NCBI RefSeq assembly: GCF_037482845.1
Contig: NZ_JBBHJW010000005.1
Location: 310,001 to 374,000, forward strand
DNA length: 64,000 bases
From: Paucibacter_B soli
GTDB taxonomy: Bacteria; Pseudomonadota; Gammaproteobacteria; Burkholderiales; Burkholderiaceae_C
Direction: 5' to 3'
The notes below the pieces were generated by a model. That model was not told where the DNA came from, did no database searches, and saw nothing but the letters and a program-made list of their open reading frames with translations. The position numbers and the translations under genes were made by a program. Numbering within the stretch: position 1 is the stretch's first letter; every line of letters begins with the position of its first letter. Below, piece by piece: positions 1-8,005 of the stretch.

Positions 1-681
1 ATGGCGCTGCGCAGCGGCGGTGCATTTGATCCGACCATTGGCGCGCTGGCCGAGTGGAGCTTCGAGCCGGACCGGCCCGCCATGCCCACGCCCGCCCAAC
101 TGGCGCGCGAGCTGCCCCTGGTGGACCACCGCGAGCTGCTGCTGGACGAGCGTGCCATGACGGCGCGCCTGCTGCGCCCCGGCATGCGCCTGGACCTGGG
201 CGGCATCGCCAAGCTGCCGATCCTGGCGGCGGGCATGCAGGTGCTGCGCCGCCACGGCATCGAGAACGCCATGCTCAATGGCGGCGGCGATGTGCTGGTG
301 CAGGGCCAGTTGCAGGGACGCGATTGGCGCATCGGCCTGCGCGACCCGCTGGCGCCGGCGCGTCTGCTTGGCACGGTGAACCTCAGCGAGGGCTGGGTGG
401 CCGCCTCGGGCGACTACGAGCGCTGCTTCGAGCGCGATGGCCGCCGCTATCACCACATCCTCGATCCGCACAGCGGCCAGCCCAGCCAGGGCCCGCATGG
501 CGTGGTGCTGGTGGCCAGGCGGCTGGAGGCGATCAACGGCCTGGGTGCCGCCATCATGGTGGCCGGCGCCGAGCGCGGGCGCCGCTGGCTGGCACAGAGC
601 CCCGAGGTGGATGCGCTGATCGCCGAGCGCGACGGGCGCCTCTGGCAATCGCCCGGCATGACGGCCCGCCTACGCGCCTGA
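1..681 (+). CDS. apbE: FAD:protein FMN transferase (ApbE family), 5' end cut by window
   Basis: ApbE enzymes split FAD and attach FMN covalently to Thr/Ser of partner flavoproteins outside the cytoplasmic membrane. The 226 visible residues carry SGGAFDPTIG near residue 5, DLGGIAK at 65-71, LNGGGDVLVQG at 92-102, and ASGDYERCF followed by HHILDPHSG at about 135-159, the order expected for the family. Family members are usually 300-340 residues, so roughly the first 90-100 residues lie before the window and the ATG at base 1 is probably internal. The segment after GGIAK reads LPILAAG instead of the common GYAVD type, a mild divergence. The stop overlaps the convergent downstream gene by 12 bases. 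The flavoprotein target is not visible here. Confidence 0.88.
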   Translation: MALRSGGAFDPTIGALAEWSFEPDRPAMPTPAQLARELPLVDHRELLLDERAMTARLLRPGMRLDLGGIAKLPILAAGMQVLRRHGIENAMLNGGGDVLVQGQLQGRDWRIGLRDPLAPARLLGTVNLSEGWVAASGDYERCFERDGRRYHHILDPHSGQPSQGPHGVVLVARRLEAINGLGAAIMVAGAERGRRWLAQSPEVDALIAERDGRLWQSPGMTARLRA

Positions 682-1398
682 AGCGTTGTTCCGCAACGCC
701 GCCACGCGGCGGTTCATGCCGCGGCGTATCCAGTGCACATAAAGCCAGCGCTTGAGGCCGCTGAGATTGCTGCCGTGGCGCGCGTAAAACGCGTCGGGGC
801 TTGCGAACACGCCGAAGTCGCGGTTGATGCCCTCCTTCTGGATATAGGTGTTGCAGCCGCTCCACTGCACCCCGGGCGCCTGCAGATCCGGCGTGGCCGC
901 GCCATAGCCGCAAAAGGACTTGGCAGCGGGAAAGCGGCGCTGCAGGGCGCTCAGATAGGCCTGGTCCAGGATGAAGCCTTCCAGCTCGATCCAGCGCCCG
1001 TCCAGCCACAGCTCCACCCAGCTATGCACGATGCTGGCCGGCGCCAGCCAGTAGCCCAGGCCGGTGATGGCGCCCTTTTGCAGGCGCTTGTGGATGGTGA
1101 AGCCGTGCAAGCGGCAGGGCAGGCCGGCGCCGCGCAGCAGCGCCATCAGGAGGCTGCCCTTGGTATTGCATTGGCCCATGCCATCCGCCAGCACCTGCGA
1201 GGCCGGGATCTCGTCACCGAGGTTGTAGCCAAAGGCGATCTCATTGCGCACAAAGTCGTAGATTGCCCCGGCGCGCTCGTGGGGCGGCAGGGCGGCCCAG
1301 CCGCGCTGTGACAGCAGCGCCCGCAGGCGGGGGTGGTGGAAGTCCAGGATGGGCGTGCTGGCGAGGAGGGGGCGGAGTTCAGCTTCTTTTTGCATCAT
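670..1398 (-). CDS. Transglutaminase-like domain protein
   Basis: A 242-residue protein of the transglutaminase-like (papain-fold) superfamily. The expected catalytic triad is readable: Cys77 in GMGQCNTKGSLL, His125 in ASIVHSWVEL and Asp133 in LDGRWIELEG. No signal peptide or membrane segment is evident, so it is probably cytoplasmic. Bacterial members act as peptidases or amidases in modification pathways, and the substrate cannot be deduced here. It is convergent with the ApbE gene (12-base overlap) and divergent from ssb with 115 bases between starts. The start ATG ATG at the end of the frame leaves one Met of ambiguity. Confidence 0.8.
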   Translation of the reverse strand: MMQKEAELRPLLASTPILDFHHPRLRALLSQRGWAALPPHERAGAIYDFVRNEIAFGYNLGDEIPASQVLADGMGQCNTKGSLLMALLRGAGLPCRLHGFTIHKRLQKGAITGLGYWLAPASIVHSWVELWLDGRWIELEGFILDQAYLSALQRRFPAAKSFCGYGAATPDLQAPGVQWSGCNTYIQKEGINRDFGVFASPDAFYARHGSNLSGLKRWLYVHWIRRGMNRRVAALRNNASGA

Positions 1399-1513
1399 GG
1401 CGGCATTGCAAAGCCTGGAGCCGATGCAGAGTCAAGCGCTCACCCCAATATGCGCTGGCGGGCACGGCGGCATAATCTGCGCTTTCTCGCCAGCAGCGGA
1501 GCGCTTCACCATC

Positions 1514-2059
1514 ATGGCCTCGGTCAACAAAGTCATTCTCATCGGCAACCTGGGGCGCGACCCCGAGTTGCGCTACAACCCCAGCGGCGTCGCCTTCTGC
1601 ACCATCAGCCTGGCCACCACCCGCACCTGGAAGAGCCGCGACAGCGGCGAGCGCCAGGAAGAGACCGAATGGCACCGCGTCGTCTTCAACGACAAGCTGG
1701 CCGAGATCGTCGGCGAGTACTGCAAGAAGGGCCGCCCGCTCTATGTGGAAGGCCGTCTGCGCACCCGCAAGTGGCAGGACAAGGAAGGCAAGGACCAGTA
1801 CACCACCGAAATCATTGCCGACCAGATGCAGCTGCTGGGCGGCCGTGAAGGTGGCGGCGGCGACGAAGGTGGTGGTGGTGGCGGCGGCGGTGGCGGCTAC
1901 AGCCGCCAGGCCCGCGGCGCTGGCGCCGAGCGTGGCGGCGACATGGGTGGTGGTGGCGAGTCGCGCGCCCCGGCCGCCCGCGCCCCGGCCCCGCGCCCGG
2001 CACCGGCCCCCAAGCCCTCCACGGGCTTCGACGATATGGACGACGACATCCCGTTCTAA
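1514..2059 (+). CDS. ssb: Single-stranded DNA-binding protein
   Basis: SSB coats single-stranded DNA during replication, repair and recombination and recruits partner proteins through its C-terminus. The 181-residue product opens with ASVNKVILIGNLGRDPEL, the canonical start of the OB fold, which runs to about residue 110 with the WHRVVFNDKLAEIV strand block. A Gly-rich then Ala/Pro-rich linker follows, and the protein ends in the acidic partner-binding tip DMDDDIPF. The open frame extends further upstream, but the ATG at 1514 matches the family start exactly. A hairpin terminator follows 33 bases after the stop. Confidence 0.97.
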   Translation: MASVNKVILIGNLGRDPELRYNPSGVAFCTISLATTRTWKSRDSGERQEETEWHRVVFNDKLAEIVGEYCKKGRPLYVEGRLRTRKWQDKEGKDQYTTEIIADQMQLLGGREGGGGDEGGGGGGGGGGYSRQARGAGAERGGDMGGGGESRAPAARAPAPRPAPAPKPSTGFDDMDDDIPF

Positions 2060-2091
2060 GAAAAAAGCTCACCAGCCTTGGCAAGCCAGCA

Positions 2092-2130
2092 AGCCCAGCG
2101 CCCTTCCAGGGGCCCTGGGCTTTTCAGTTT
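2092..2130 (+). terminator. Rho-independent terminator after ssb
   Basis: AGCCCAG (2092-2098) pairs with CTGGGCT (2115-2121), with a further GC-rich inner stem after one mismatch, followed by TTTTCAGTTT. It lies between ssb and the end of a convergent small gene. The T-tract is on the plus-strand side. Confidence 0.7.
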
Positions 2131-2333
2131 CTGGGCCGCCCACCCAGCACGCGCGCCGGCAGGAACAGCAGCGCGCGCAGCAAGGCGAACACGGCCTCGA
2201 AGCCTATGCCTATCAGCCGCAAGGGCAGCGAGATCAGCCAGACCAGGGGCCACAGCAGCAGCGCAAGCAGGGCCAGCGGCCAGCACAGCAGCAGCAGGAT
2301 GAACCAGACGATCAGGGTGAGCAGGGCATGCAC
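2124..2333 (-). CDS. Small hydrophobic membrane protein
   Basis: A 69-residue, strongly hydrophobic product beginning with a GTG codon (reads VHALLTLIVW) and ending GGRPRN. Leu/Trp/Ile-rich stretches at about 3-38 and 42-60 predict two membrane segments joined by a short loop around RLIGIG. An open frame continues upstream to 2696, but that part lacks membrane-protein character and overlaps the next gene's promoter region, so the short version is preferred. A GGAG lies about 10 bases before the GTG. It is convergent with ssb. Small proteins of this look occur in many Proteobacteria without assigned function. Confidence 0.55.
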   Translation of the reverse strand: MHALLTLIVWFILLLLCWPLALLALLLWPLVWLISLPLRLIGIGFEAVFALLRALLFLPARVLGGRPRN

Positions 2334-2547
2334 GGCGGCGGGGCTCCGGTCGGGCTGGGCCTGATTCTGTGCGCCGCCGGCGCGGGATGCCGGAGGCCAT
2401 GCCCCCGCTGGCGCGTAAAAGCACCCATTGCTCCCGGCCGGCCTGACCCTAGAATCGCCCCGAATTGCGCGGCGCCCTGATCTTCCGTCCGGCCGCGTGA
2501 GGAAGAAAAGAATGATGATGATCAAAGAGATCCAAGGAGCACCCCCG

Positions 2548-3024
2548 ATGAAGAGCAAGAAATTTGCCGCGCTGTCCGCCGGCCTCGCCCTGACCCTGAG
2601 CATGGGCCTGCTGGCCCCCGCCATGGCCGCCGGCCCGACCGGCCCTGATGCCGCCGCTGCGCAGAGCGTGCGCGAGCAACTGCGCACCGACCGCAAGGCC
2701 TATGTGCTGAAGTCGCTGGCACTGGACGATGGCCAGGCCAAGGCCTTTGCCAAGGTCTACGACGCCTACGCCGGCGAACTCGCCGAGCTGAATCGCCAGT
2801 CCACCCGTCTGGCGGTGGAGTTCATCGGTTTTGGCGACAAGCCCACCGACGCCCAGTCCAAGTACTTCGTCAAGGAATACCTGGCCGTGGAAGACGCCGA
2901 GTTCAAGGTCTATCGCAAGTACCACCCGCGCATCGTCAAGGCCATCGGCCAGGCCGGCGCCGCACGCTTCCTGGCCGTCGAGCGCCGCATCCGCGCGCTG
3001 CAGGAATTCGATCACTGGATGTGA
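2548..3024 (+). CDS. Small exported helical protein of unknown function
   Basis: A 158-residue protein with a clear Sec signal peptide (MKSKKF, a hydrophobic core, then PAMAA before GPTGPD). The mature part is charged and helix-rich with no cysteines, reminiscent in size and character of periplasmic Spy/CpxP-type chaperones, but I do not see a diagnostic LTxxQ motif and do not assign that family. The start at 2548 is chosen because AAGGAG sits 8 bases upstream and the signal peptide begins there; an in-frame upstream extension would bury the signal sequence. It is monocistronic, closed by a strong terminator at 3085-3109. Confidence 0.75.
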   Translation: MKSKKFAALSAGLALTLSMGLLAPAMAAGPTGPDAAAAQSVREQLRTDRKAYVLKSLALDDGQAKAFAKVYDAYAGELAELNRQSTRLAVEFIGFGDKPTDAQSKYFVKEYLAVEDAEFKVYRKYHPRIVKAIGQAGAARFLAVERRIRALQEFDHWM

Positions 3025-3084
3025 GATAGCAACTCACTGCGGCTGCGACCCGGCCCGCAGCACTTGCCAGCCTGACCGGCTGTG

Positions 3085-3109
3085 AAAGCGCCCTCTTGAG
3101 GGCGCTTTT
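3085..3109 (+). terminator. Rho-independent terminator
   Basis: Perfect 11-bp inverted repeat: AAAGCGCCCTC (3085-3095) against GAGGGCGCTTT (3098-3108), running into TTTT. It ends the transcript of the exported helical protein at 2548-3024. Confidence 0.85.
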
Positions 3110-3303
3110 GTACGTCTGGGTCTGCGGAAAGGTCGTTGTTGGCGGTGCGGGATATTCCTCGCCTCGTCGGCGACCTAACTGGTAGTCTTGGTGGGCGGTC
3201 CAGGAGCCTGGCCGGGCTTGCTTTGAGAGCTTCGGTTGGTTCCTCAATCAGAATCCCTGTAGATTACAGACCATTCCTAGGTGCAAAAGGGTTGGATAAG
3301 TCC

Positions 3304-3999
3304 GTGTTCAAGCTGCACAGCGAGCCGGTGCTCAAGAAGAGCTATTGGAAACGGTGGATGAGGCCTGCCATGCCGCTGGCAGCAGCAGCCTTGCTGGCGA
3401 TGGCAACTTTTGAAGCCAATGCCAGTGGCGCGCCAAACGCCAAGGCATTGCCAGACTGTCAACAATTTCGGTCTGCGCCGGCGACTGGGGGTAGTTCGCC
3501 GACAAAAATCATCAAAGCTATTCGAGTTGCAGTTGAAGCCAAGAAGATTGACAACCCGCACTACCTGCGACGAGCGGTGTTTCCTAGGTTGTGCCTTGAT
3601 CGGGTTTCTGAAACCGGCTCAAAAATATACCTGTTTGATCCAGAAAATCAGCTTGGCCAAATTGGGCATGGGGAGCTTGTCCTATTTCCTGGCGGAGACT
3701 TCCGGCTATCTGTGGGCCTCCGGAATGATCAAAATCATCGGGTGAATGAATCATGTTTCTCGCCTGATGAGGTGAAAGGCATTCTCGGAGAACCAGATTT
3801 CGAAGGGCCGATCATACCTGTCCAAATGATTCGGCCCGTTCAAGAGGCGGTAGCGGCGGATGAGTTGTTTGAATATCGCTACTATCGTGAACTGCCTGGC
3901 GACCGCACGGTTGTTGTTGACGTGGCATTTTATAACGGCTGCCTGACCGGACTCGGCGTGGAGTCGCCCGGCGAAATTTACCTCAAATCAATTGACTGA
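3304..3999 (+). CDS. Unrecognised exported protein in low-GC patch
   Basis: I do not recognise this family. From the GTG at 3304 it is 231 residues: a basic start (KLHSEPVLKKSYWKRW), a hydrophobic core (MPLAAAALLAMATF) and ANASG, which together look like a signal peptide. The mature part has scattered cysteines, including DCQQF, LCLDRV, SCFSPDE and NGCLTG, consistent with disulfides outside the cytoplasm. The ATG at 3358 is an alternative start with a shorter signal peptide. Base composition and codon use (for example AAA, ATA, TTT, GTT) are clearly less GC-biased than the neighbours, suggesting recent acquisition. It stands alone, with a tandem repeat directly after its stop. Confidence 0.6.
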   Translation: MFKLHSEPVLKKSYWKRWMRPAMPLAAAALLAMATFEANASGAPNAKALPDCQQFRSAPATGGSSPTKIIKAIRVAVEAKKIDNPHYLRRAVFPRLCLDRVSETGSKIYLFDPENQLGQIGHGELVLFPGGDFRLSVGLRNDQNHRVNESCFSPDEVKGILGEPDFEGPIIPVQMIRPVQEAVAADELFEYRYYRELPGDRTVVVDVAFYNGCLTGLGVESPGEIYLKSID

Positions 4000-4004
4000 C
4001 ATTC

Positions 4005-4034
4005 GGGGGCGAGGGTCAGGGGGGCGAGGGTCAG
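4005..4034 (+). repeat. Perfect tandem 15-bp repeat (two units)
   Basis: GGGGGCGAGGGTCAG occurs at 4005-4019 and again at 4020-4034 without a gap, followed by GTCTCCCATCTTGCG. It sits between two unrecognised low-GC genes. The GAGGGTCAGGTCT core resembles motifs I recall near REP-associated transposase (RAYT) genes in Proteobacteria, so it may be a remnant of such an element; that link is from memory, and no transposase is present. Confidence 0.75.
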
Positions 4035-4201
4035 GTCTCCCATCTTGCGTTGCATTCATCGAATCGCGCAGGCGGAAGGACTGTCACTCGCATCGAAAAA
4101 ATCAAGCGAATGTCCTGCGCGGCACAAACGCTTATTCAATTTGGGAGACGTGCTCGCACGTCTTCGGCCCCCAATGCATTGAGAGTAATGATATTTTGAG
4201 A

Positions 4202-4408
4202 ATGCCAATCCCCTGGCTAAGAATCACGCTATTTTCAGTTTGCACTGCCTACGCCTATGTGTTCTGTAACATATCTGGCATTGGTGATCCGCTTGATGAT
4301 TCAATCCGCGTGCTGGTGATTGGGCCGATACTATCGGTGCTGATATTTGCGGCCTTGGTGCTGGTGTGCATCGCTTGGCTGAAGATTCGGCACATGCTTG
4401 GAAAATGA
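4202..4408 (+). CDS. Small two-helix membrane protein, low-GC patch
   Basis: An open frame whose last 68 residues (start MPIPWLRITLFSV) contain two convincing membrane segments, about residues 6-24 and 38-60, separated by a short acidic loop (GIGDPLDDS), and a basic C-terminus (KIRHMLGK). The frame is open back to 3992, but the upstream part is Cys/Arg-rich, unlike a protein, and overlaps the tandem repeat. The ribosome-binding site is weak (TTTTGAGA). Base composition is lower in GC than the neighbourhood. Function unknown; it could also be a non-functional remnant. Confidence 0.4.
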   Translation: MPIPWLRITLFSVCTAYAYVFCNISGIGDPLDDSIRVLVIGPILSVLIFAALVLVCIAWLKIRHMLGK

Positions 4409-4770
4409 TGGCTCCCTTGCTGTTCGGCTTTGTGAAATCGTCATCCAGGTCTGGGTTGGCGCGCAGTTGCCAATTGGCAGGCCCAGCAAATTGGGGTGCA
4501 TAAGACCCAGCGACCGACCCTGCATTTCCACCATCAAGACTTGAATTGGTTTCTTCGCGTCGCACGAGTTGGCGGCGAGCGTCGATAGATGGGTTCGCAG
4601 CTGCAACGCAAGTGACTTGCCGGCGCCGCCTGCGCCGCCCACCCGTTCACGGGGCCGGGATGCCCCGATTGCCCTGTCGCACAGGGCCTGCCATAGTGCC
4701 GGGCCGAGAAGAAGAACGCTGGTGAGGGTCTGTAGACTGGGCTCAGCGCTGAAAAAAGAACACCGTAGAG
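4409..4770. other. 362-bp stretch without a convincing gene; possible P-loop remnant on minus strand
   Basis: On the minus strand an open frame across about 4331-4740 reads ASRPRERVGGAGGAGKSLAL, which contains a Walker A-like GGAGGAGKS, then QVLMVEM. It has no clear start codon context or ribosome-binding site, and it runs into the end of the small plus-strand gene at 4202-4408. It may be a fragment of an ATPase gene left by an insertion or deletion, or chance. The last bases before 4771 should hold the promoter of the secretion operon; I see no clear -35/-10 pair. Confidence 0.3.
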
Positions 4771-5232
4771 ATGAATGCTGCCGAGCCGATGACCATGCGA
4801 TCGAACCTGCCTTTGAACGACCTAAGCCGCCGATGCCGCGGCTTCACCCTGCTGGAGTTGCTGGTGGTGATGGTCATCATCGGCCTGCTGGCGGGCTATG
4901 TGGGCCCGAAATTCTTTGGCCAGATCGGCAAGTCCGAGGTCAAGGCGGCGCGCGCGCAGATCGATGCGCTGCAGAAATCGCTGGACCAGTACCGCATCGA
5001 CCTGGGGCACTACCCCAGCACCGAGCAGGGCCTGCAGGCCCTGGTAGCCAAGCCGGCCGACGAGCCGCGCTGGGCCGGGCCCTACCTGAGCAAGGCCGTG
5101 CCCAAGGACCCCTGGCACAACGAGTACCAATACCGCGCCCCGGGCGAGCATGGCGAATACGACCTGCTCTCCTTCGGCCGCGATGGCCGCCCTGGTGGCG
5201 AGGGCGAAGACGCCGATCTGGTGAGCTGGTAA
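4771..5232 (+). CDS. gspG: Major pseudopilin GspG
   Basis: The major pseudopilin forms the short periplasmic pseudopilus of type II secretion machines. The 153-residue precursor has a 24-residue leader ending RCRG, then FTLLELLVVMVIIGLLAG, the prepilin peptidase site with Glu5 and hydrophobic helix. It continues with the GspG C-terminal signature: YPSTEQGLQALV, KDPWHNEYQYRAPGEHGEYDLLSFGRDG and a tail rich in Gly/Asp/Glu ending LVSW, which in GspG binds calcium. Starts at 4771, 4789 or 4795 are possible, changing only leader length. It is the first gene of the operon, 25 bases before gspF. No prepilin peptidase gene is in the window. Confidence 0.93.
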   Translation: MNAAEPMTMRSNLPLNDLSRRCRGFTLLELLVVMVIIGLLAGYVGPKFFGQIGKSEVKAARAQIDALQKSLDQYRIDLGHYPSTEQGLQALVAKPADEPRWAGPYLSKAVPKDPWHNEYQYRAPGEHGEYDLLSFGRDGRPGGEGEDADLVSW

Positions 5233-5257
5233 CAGGCGCCAGCCGCCGTTGTTGTTC

Positions 5258-6463
5258 ATGCCCACTTTTGAGGCCCGTGTCTTCCATCCCGACCAAGGGG
5301 TGGTGCAGCAACGCCGTGTCGAGGCCGCGGACCGCCAGGCCGTGGCAGCGGCCCTGGGCGTGCTGCCCCAGCATGTGCTGGAAGTGCGCGAACTGGGCGC
5401 CAGCGCGCCGGCAGCGCGCCGCTTCAGGCGCAGCGCCAAGCGTTTCCCGCTGCAGCTCTTCAGCCAGGAACTCGCCGTGCTGCTGGATGCCGGCATCAGC
5501 CTGCTGGAGGCCCTGAGCACCTTGCGCGAGAAGGAGGCCAGCGAGGGCGTGCGCCAGGCACTGGACGGCGTGGCCGAGGCGGTGCAGCAGGGCCAGCCGC
5601 TCTCGGCGGCGCTGCGCCAGCACCCCGAGGCCTTTGACGAGCTGATCTGTGCCATCGTGGCGGCGAATGAGAAGACCGGCCAGCTCGCCGCGGCGCTGGC
5701 CCAGCATGCGCGCTACCTGGCCTGGGTGGAAAGCCTGCGCGCGCGCCTGATCGCCGCCTGCGTCTACCCGGCCATGCTGCTGGTGGTGGGCTCGGCGGTG
5801 ATCATGTTCCTCTTGCTCTTCGTGCTGCCGCGCTTTGCCGGCATCCTCGATGGCCTGGGCAACGAGCTGCCCTGGGGCTCGCGCATCCTCATCACCTTCG
5901 GCCAGACCGCCGGCGCGCATCCCTGGCTGTTGCTGGGCGCGGTGTCAGGTCTTGCCATGCTGGGGCTGGCGGTGTTCCGGCACAAGCCCTTGCGCGAGCG
6001 CGTGCAGGCCAGCCTCTGGACCTTCCCCGGCCTGGGCCCGCGCCTGCGCGTGCTGGCCTTGGCGCGGCTGTATCGCAGCATGGGCATGCTGCTGGCCTCG
6101 GGCGTGCCGGTGCTGCCGGCCCTCAACATCGTGCGCGACGTGGTGGCCCTGCCCTGGCGGCCCGCGGTGGCGGCGGCGGCCGAGCAGATCGCGCGCGGCG
6201 AGCGTTTTTCGGACGCGCTGGAGGCCCATGATCTGGCCACCCCGGTGGCGCGCCGCATGGTGCGGGTGGGCGAACGCAGCGGCGAGTTGGCGGCGATGCT
6301 GGAGCGCGCCGCGGCCTTTCACGACGAAGAGGCGGTGCGCCTCACCGAGCTGCTGACGCGCGCCATCAACCCGGCGCTGATGCTGGTGATGGGCGTGCTG
6401 ATAGGCGGCATCATCGTGCTGATGTATCTCCCGATCTTTCAACTGGTGGAGCAGGTCCAGTGA
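5258..6463 (+). CDS. gspF: Type II secretion inner-membrane platform protein GspF
   Basis: GspF/PilC is the polytopic platform protein that couples the cytoplasmic ATPase to pseudopilus assembly. This 401-residue product has the two repeated GspF domains: the first around residues 65-190 (PLQLFSQELAVLLDAGISLLEAL), the second around 270-390 (LARLYRSMGMLLASGVPVLPALN), each followed by membrane helices, and the typical end MYLPIFQLVEQVQ. The ATG at 5258 is preferred to TTG codons just upstream because MPTFEARVFHPDQG is the common N-terminus. Its TGA overlaps the gspE start by four bases, indicating translational coupling. Confidence 0.93.
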   Translation: MPTFEARVFHPDQGVVQQRRVEAADRQAVAAALGVLPQHVLEVRELGASAPAARRFRRSAKRFPLQLFSQELAVLLDAGISLLEALSTLREKEASEGVRQALDGVAEAVQQGQPLSAALRQHPEAFDELICAIVAANEKTGQLAAALAQHARYLAWVESLRARLIAACVYPAMLLVVGSAVIMFLLLFVLPRFAGILDGLGNELPWGSRILITFGQTAGAHPWLLLGAVSGLAMLGLAVFRHKPLRERVQASLWTFPGLGPRLRVLALARLYRSMGMLLASGVPVLPALNIVRDVVALPWRPAVAAAAEQIARGERFSDALEAHDLATPVARRMVRVGERSGELAAMLERAAAFHDEEAVRLTELLTRAINPALMLVMGVLIGGIIVLMYLPIFQLVEQVQ

Positions 6464-7995
6464 GCGATGTAACCTCCCTGGCCCATTGGCTGCCCGCCGA
6501 ACAGGCGCCCTGGCATCTGGATTTCGAGCGCTGGCCGCAGGCCCAGGCGCAGCGCTGGCGCGCCGTGCTGGCGGTCAACGCCGCCGGCCGCTGCACCCTG
6601 CTGGCCGATCGCGCGCTCGACGGCCTGCTGCTGCAAAGCGTGGAGTCGCGCCTGCAGGCGCCGGTGCGCTGGCGGGTCTGCGAGGCGGCGGCGGTGGAGC
6701 ATTGGCTGGGCGCGGGCGAGGCCGATTTCCGCGCGCTCTCGGACGTGGACGAGGCCATGGCCGGCAGCGAGACCCATGCGGCCGATGCCGAGGAGCTCTC
6801 GGCCCTGCGCCTCTCCGAGCAGGCGAGCCCGGTGGTGCGCCTGCTCAACGCCACGCTCTACGACGCGCTGCAGGACGGCGCCAGCGATGTGCACATCGAA
6901 TGCACGGCGCGCGGTGCGGTGATCCGCTTCCGCATCGACGGCGTGATGGCCCAGGTGCGCCAGGTGGACGGCGCGGCGGTGGCCGAGCAGCTGGTGTCGC
7001 GGCTCAAGGTCATGTCCGAGCTGGACATCGGCGAGCGCCGCCTGCCGCAGGACGGCCGCTTCAAGTTGAAGGTGCAGGGGCGCGAGATCGACTTCCGCCT
7101 CTCCATCATGCCCAGCGTGTTCGGCGAGGACGCGGTGGTGCGCGTGCTGGACCGCGCCCGTATTGAGCAAAGCGCAGGCCAGCTGACGCTGGATGCGCTG
7201 GGCTTCGATGAGGAGGAGCGCGCCGCCATCCGCGCCCAGGCACGCCAGCCGCATGGCATGCTGCTGGTCACCGGCCCCACCGGCAGCGGCAAGACCACCA
7301 CGCTCTACGCCACCCTGGCCGAGATCCACACCGGCCAGGACAAGATCATCACCATCGAAGACCCGGTGGAATACCAGCTGCCCGGCGTGGTGCAGATCCC
7401 GGTGAACGAGAAGAAAGGCCTGACCTTCTCGCGCGGCCTGCGCTCCATCCTGCGCCACGACCCGGACCGCGTGATGGTGGGCGAGATCCGCGATGCCGAG
7501 ACCGCGCAGATCGCGGTGCAGGCCGCCCTCACCGGCCACCTGGTGTTCTCCACCGTGCATGCCAACAACGCCTTCGACGTGATCGGCCGCTTCATGCACA
7601 TGGGGCTGGACCTGTACAACGTGGTCTCGGCGCTCAACGCGGTGCTGGCGCAGCGCCTGATGCGACTGAACTGCCGGCATTGCGCGCGGCCCTTTGTGCC
7701 CGACGCGGCTACCTTGGCGCGGCATGGTTTGAGGGCCGATGAGGGGACTTATATGAAGGGCGAGGGCTGCGGCCATTGCCGTGGCACCGGCTATCGCGGC
7801 CGGCGCGCGGTGGCCGAGCTGCTCAAGCTCGACGATGGCCTGCGCGACCTGATCGCGGCGCGTGCCCCGATGTCGCAGATCAAGGAAGCGGCGCGCAGCC
7901 GCGGCATGAAGCCGCTGCGCACGCTGGCGCTGCAGGCGGTGTGCCGCGGCGTCACCACCTTCGAGGAGCTGGAGCGTGTCACCCTTGAGGAGTGA
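6460..7995 (+). CDS. gspE: Type II secretion ATPase GspE
   Basis: Cytoplasmic hexameric ATPase of the GspE/PilB family powering pseudopilus growth. The 511 residues show Walker A GPTGSGKT at 272-279, the Asp-box region around TIEDPVEY, Walker B-type GEIRDAETAQIAVQAALTGH from about 340, His-box STVHANNAFD, and a zinc-binding four-cysteine element at Cys405, Cys408, Cys437 and Cys440. The N-terminal domain has no obvious second copy as seen in some PilB proteins. The start is a GTG overlapping the gspF stop (GTGA). The FDxIGRFMHMGLDLYNVVSALN stretch is typical of GspE rather than PilT. Confidence 0.94.
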   Translation: MSDVTSLAHWLPAEQAPWHLDFERWPQAQAQRWRAVLAVNAAGRCTLLADRALDGLLLQSVESRLQAPVRWRVCEAAAVEHWLGAGEADFRALSDVDEAMAGSETHAADAEELSALRLSEQASPVVRLLNATLYDALQDGASDVHIECTARGAVIRFRIDGVMAQVRQVDGAAVAEQLVSRLKVMSELDIGERRLPQDGRFKLKVQGREIDFRLSIMPSVFGEDAVVRVLDRARIEQSAGQLTLDALGFDEEERAAIRAQARQPHGMLLVTGPTGSGKTTTLYATLAEIHTGQDKIITIEDPVEYQLPGVVQIPVNEKKGLTFSRGLRSILRHDPDRVMVGEIRDAETAQIAVQAALTGHLVFSTVHANNAFDVIGRFMHMGLDLYNVVSALNAVLAQRLMRLNCRHCARPFVPDAATLARHGLRADEGTYMKGEGCGHCRGTGYRGRRAVAELLKLDDGLRDLIAARAPMSQIKEAARSRGMKPLRTLALQAVCRGVTTFEELERVTLEE

Positions 7996-8005
7996 GAACA
8001 ACCAT

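Noticed and set aside
1349..1513. Upstream in-frame extension of ssb
   Set aside because: The extra 55 residues are not part of any SSB and overlap the divergent transglutaminase-like gene; the ATG at 1514 gives the conserved N-terminus.
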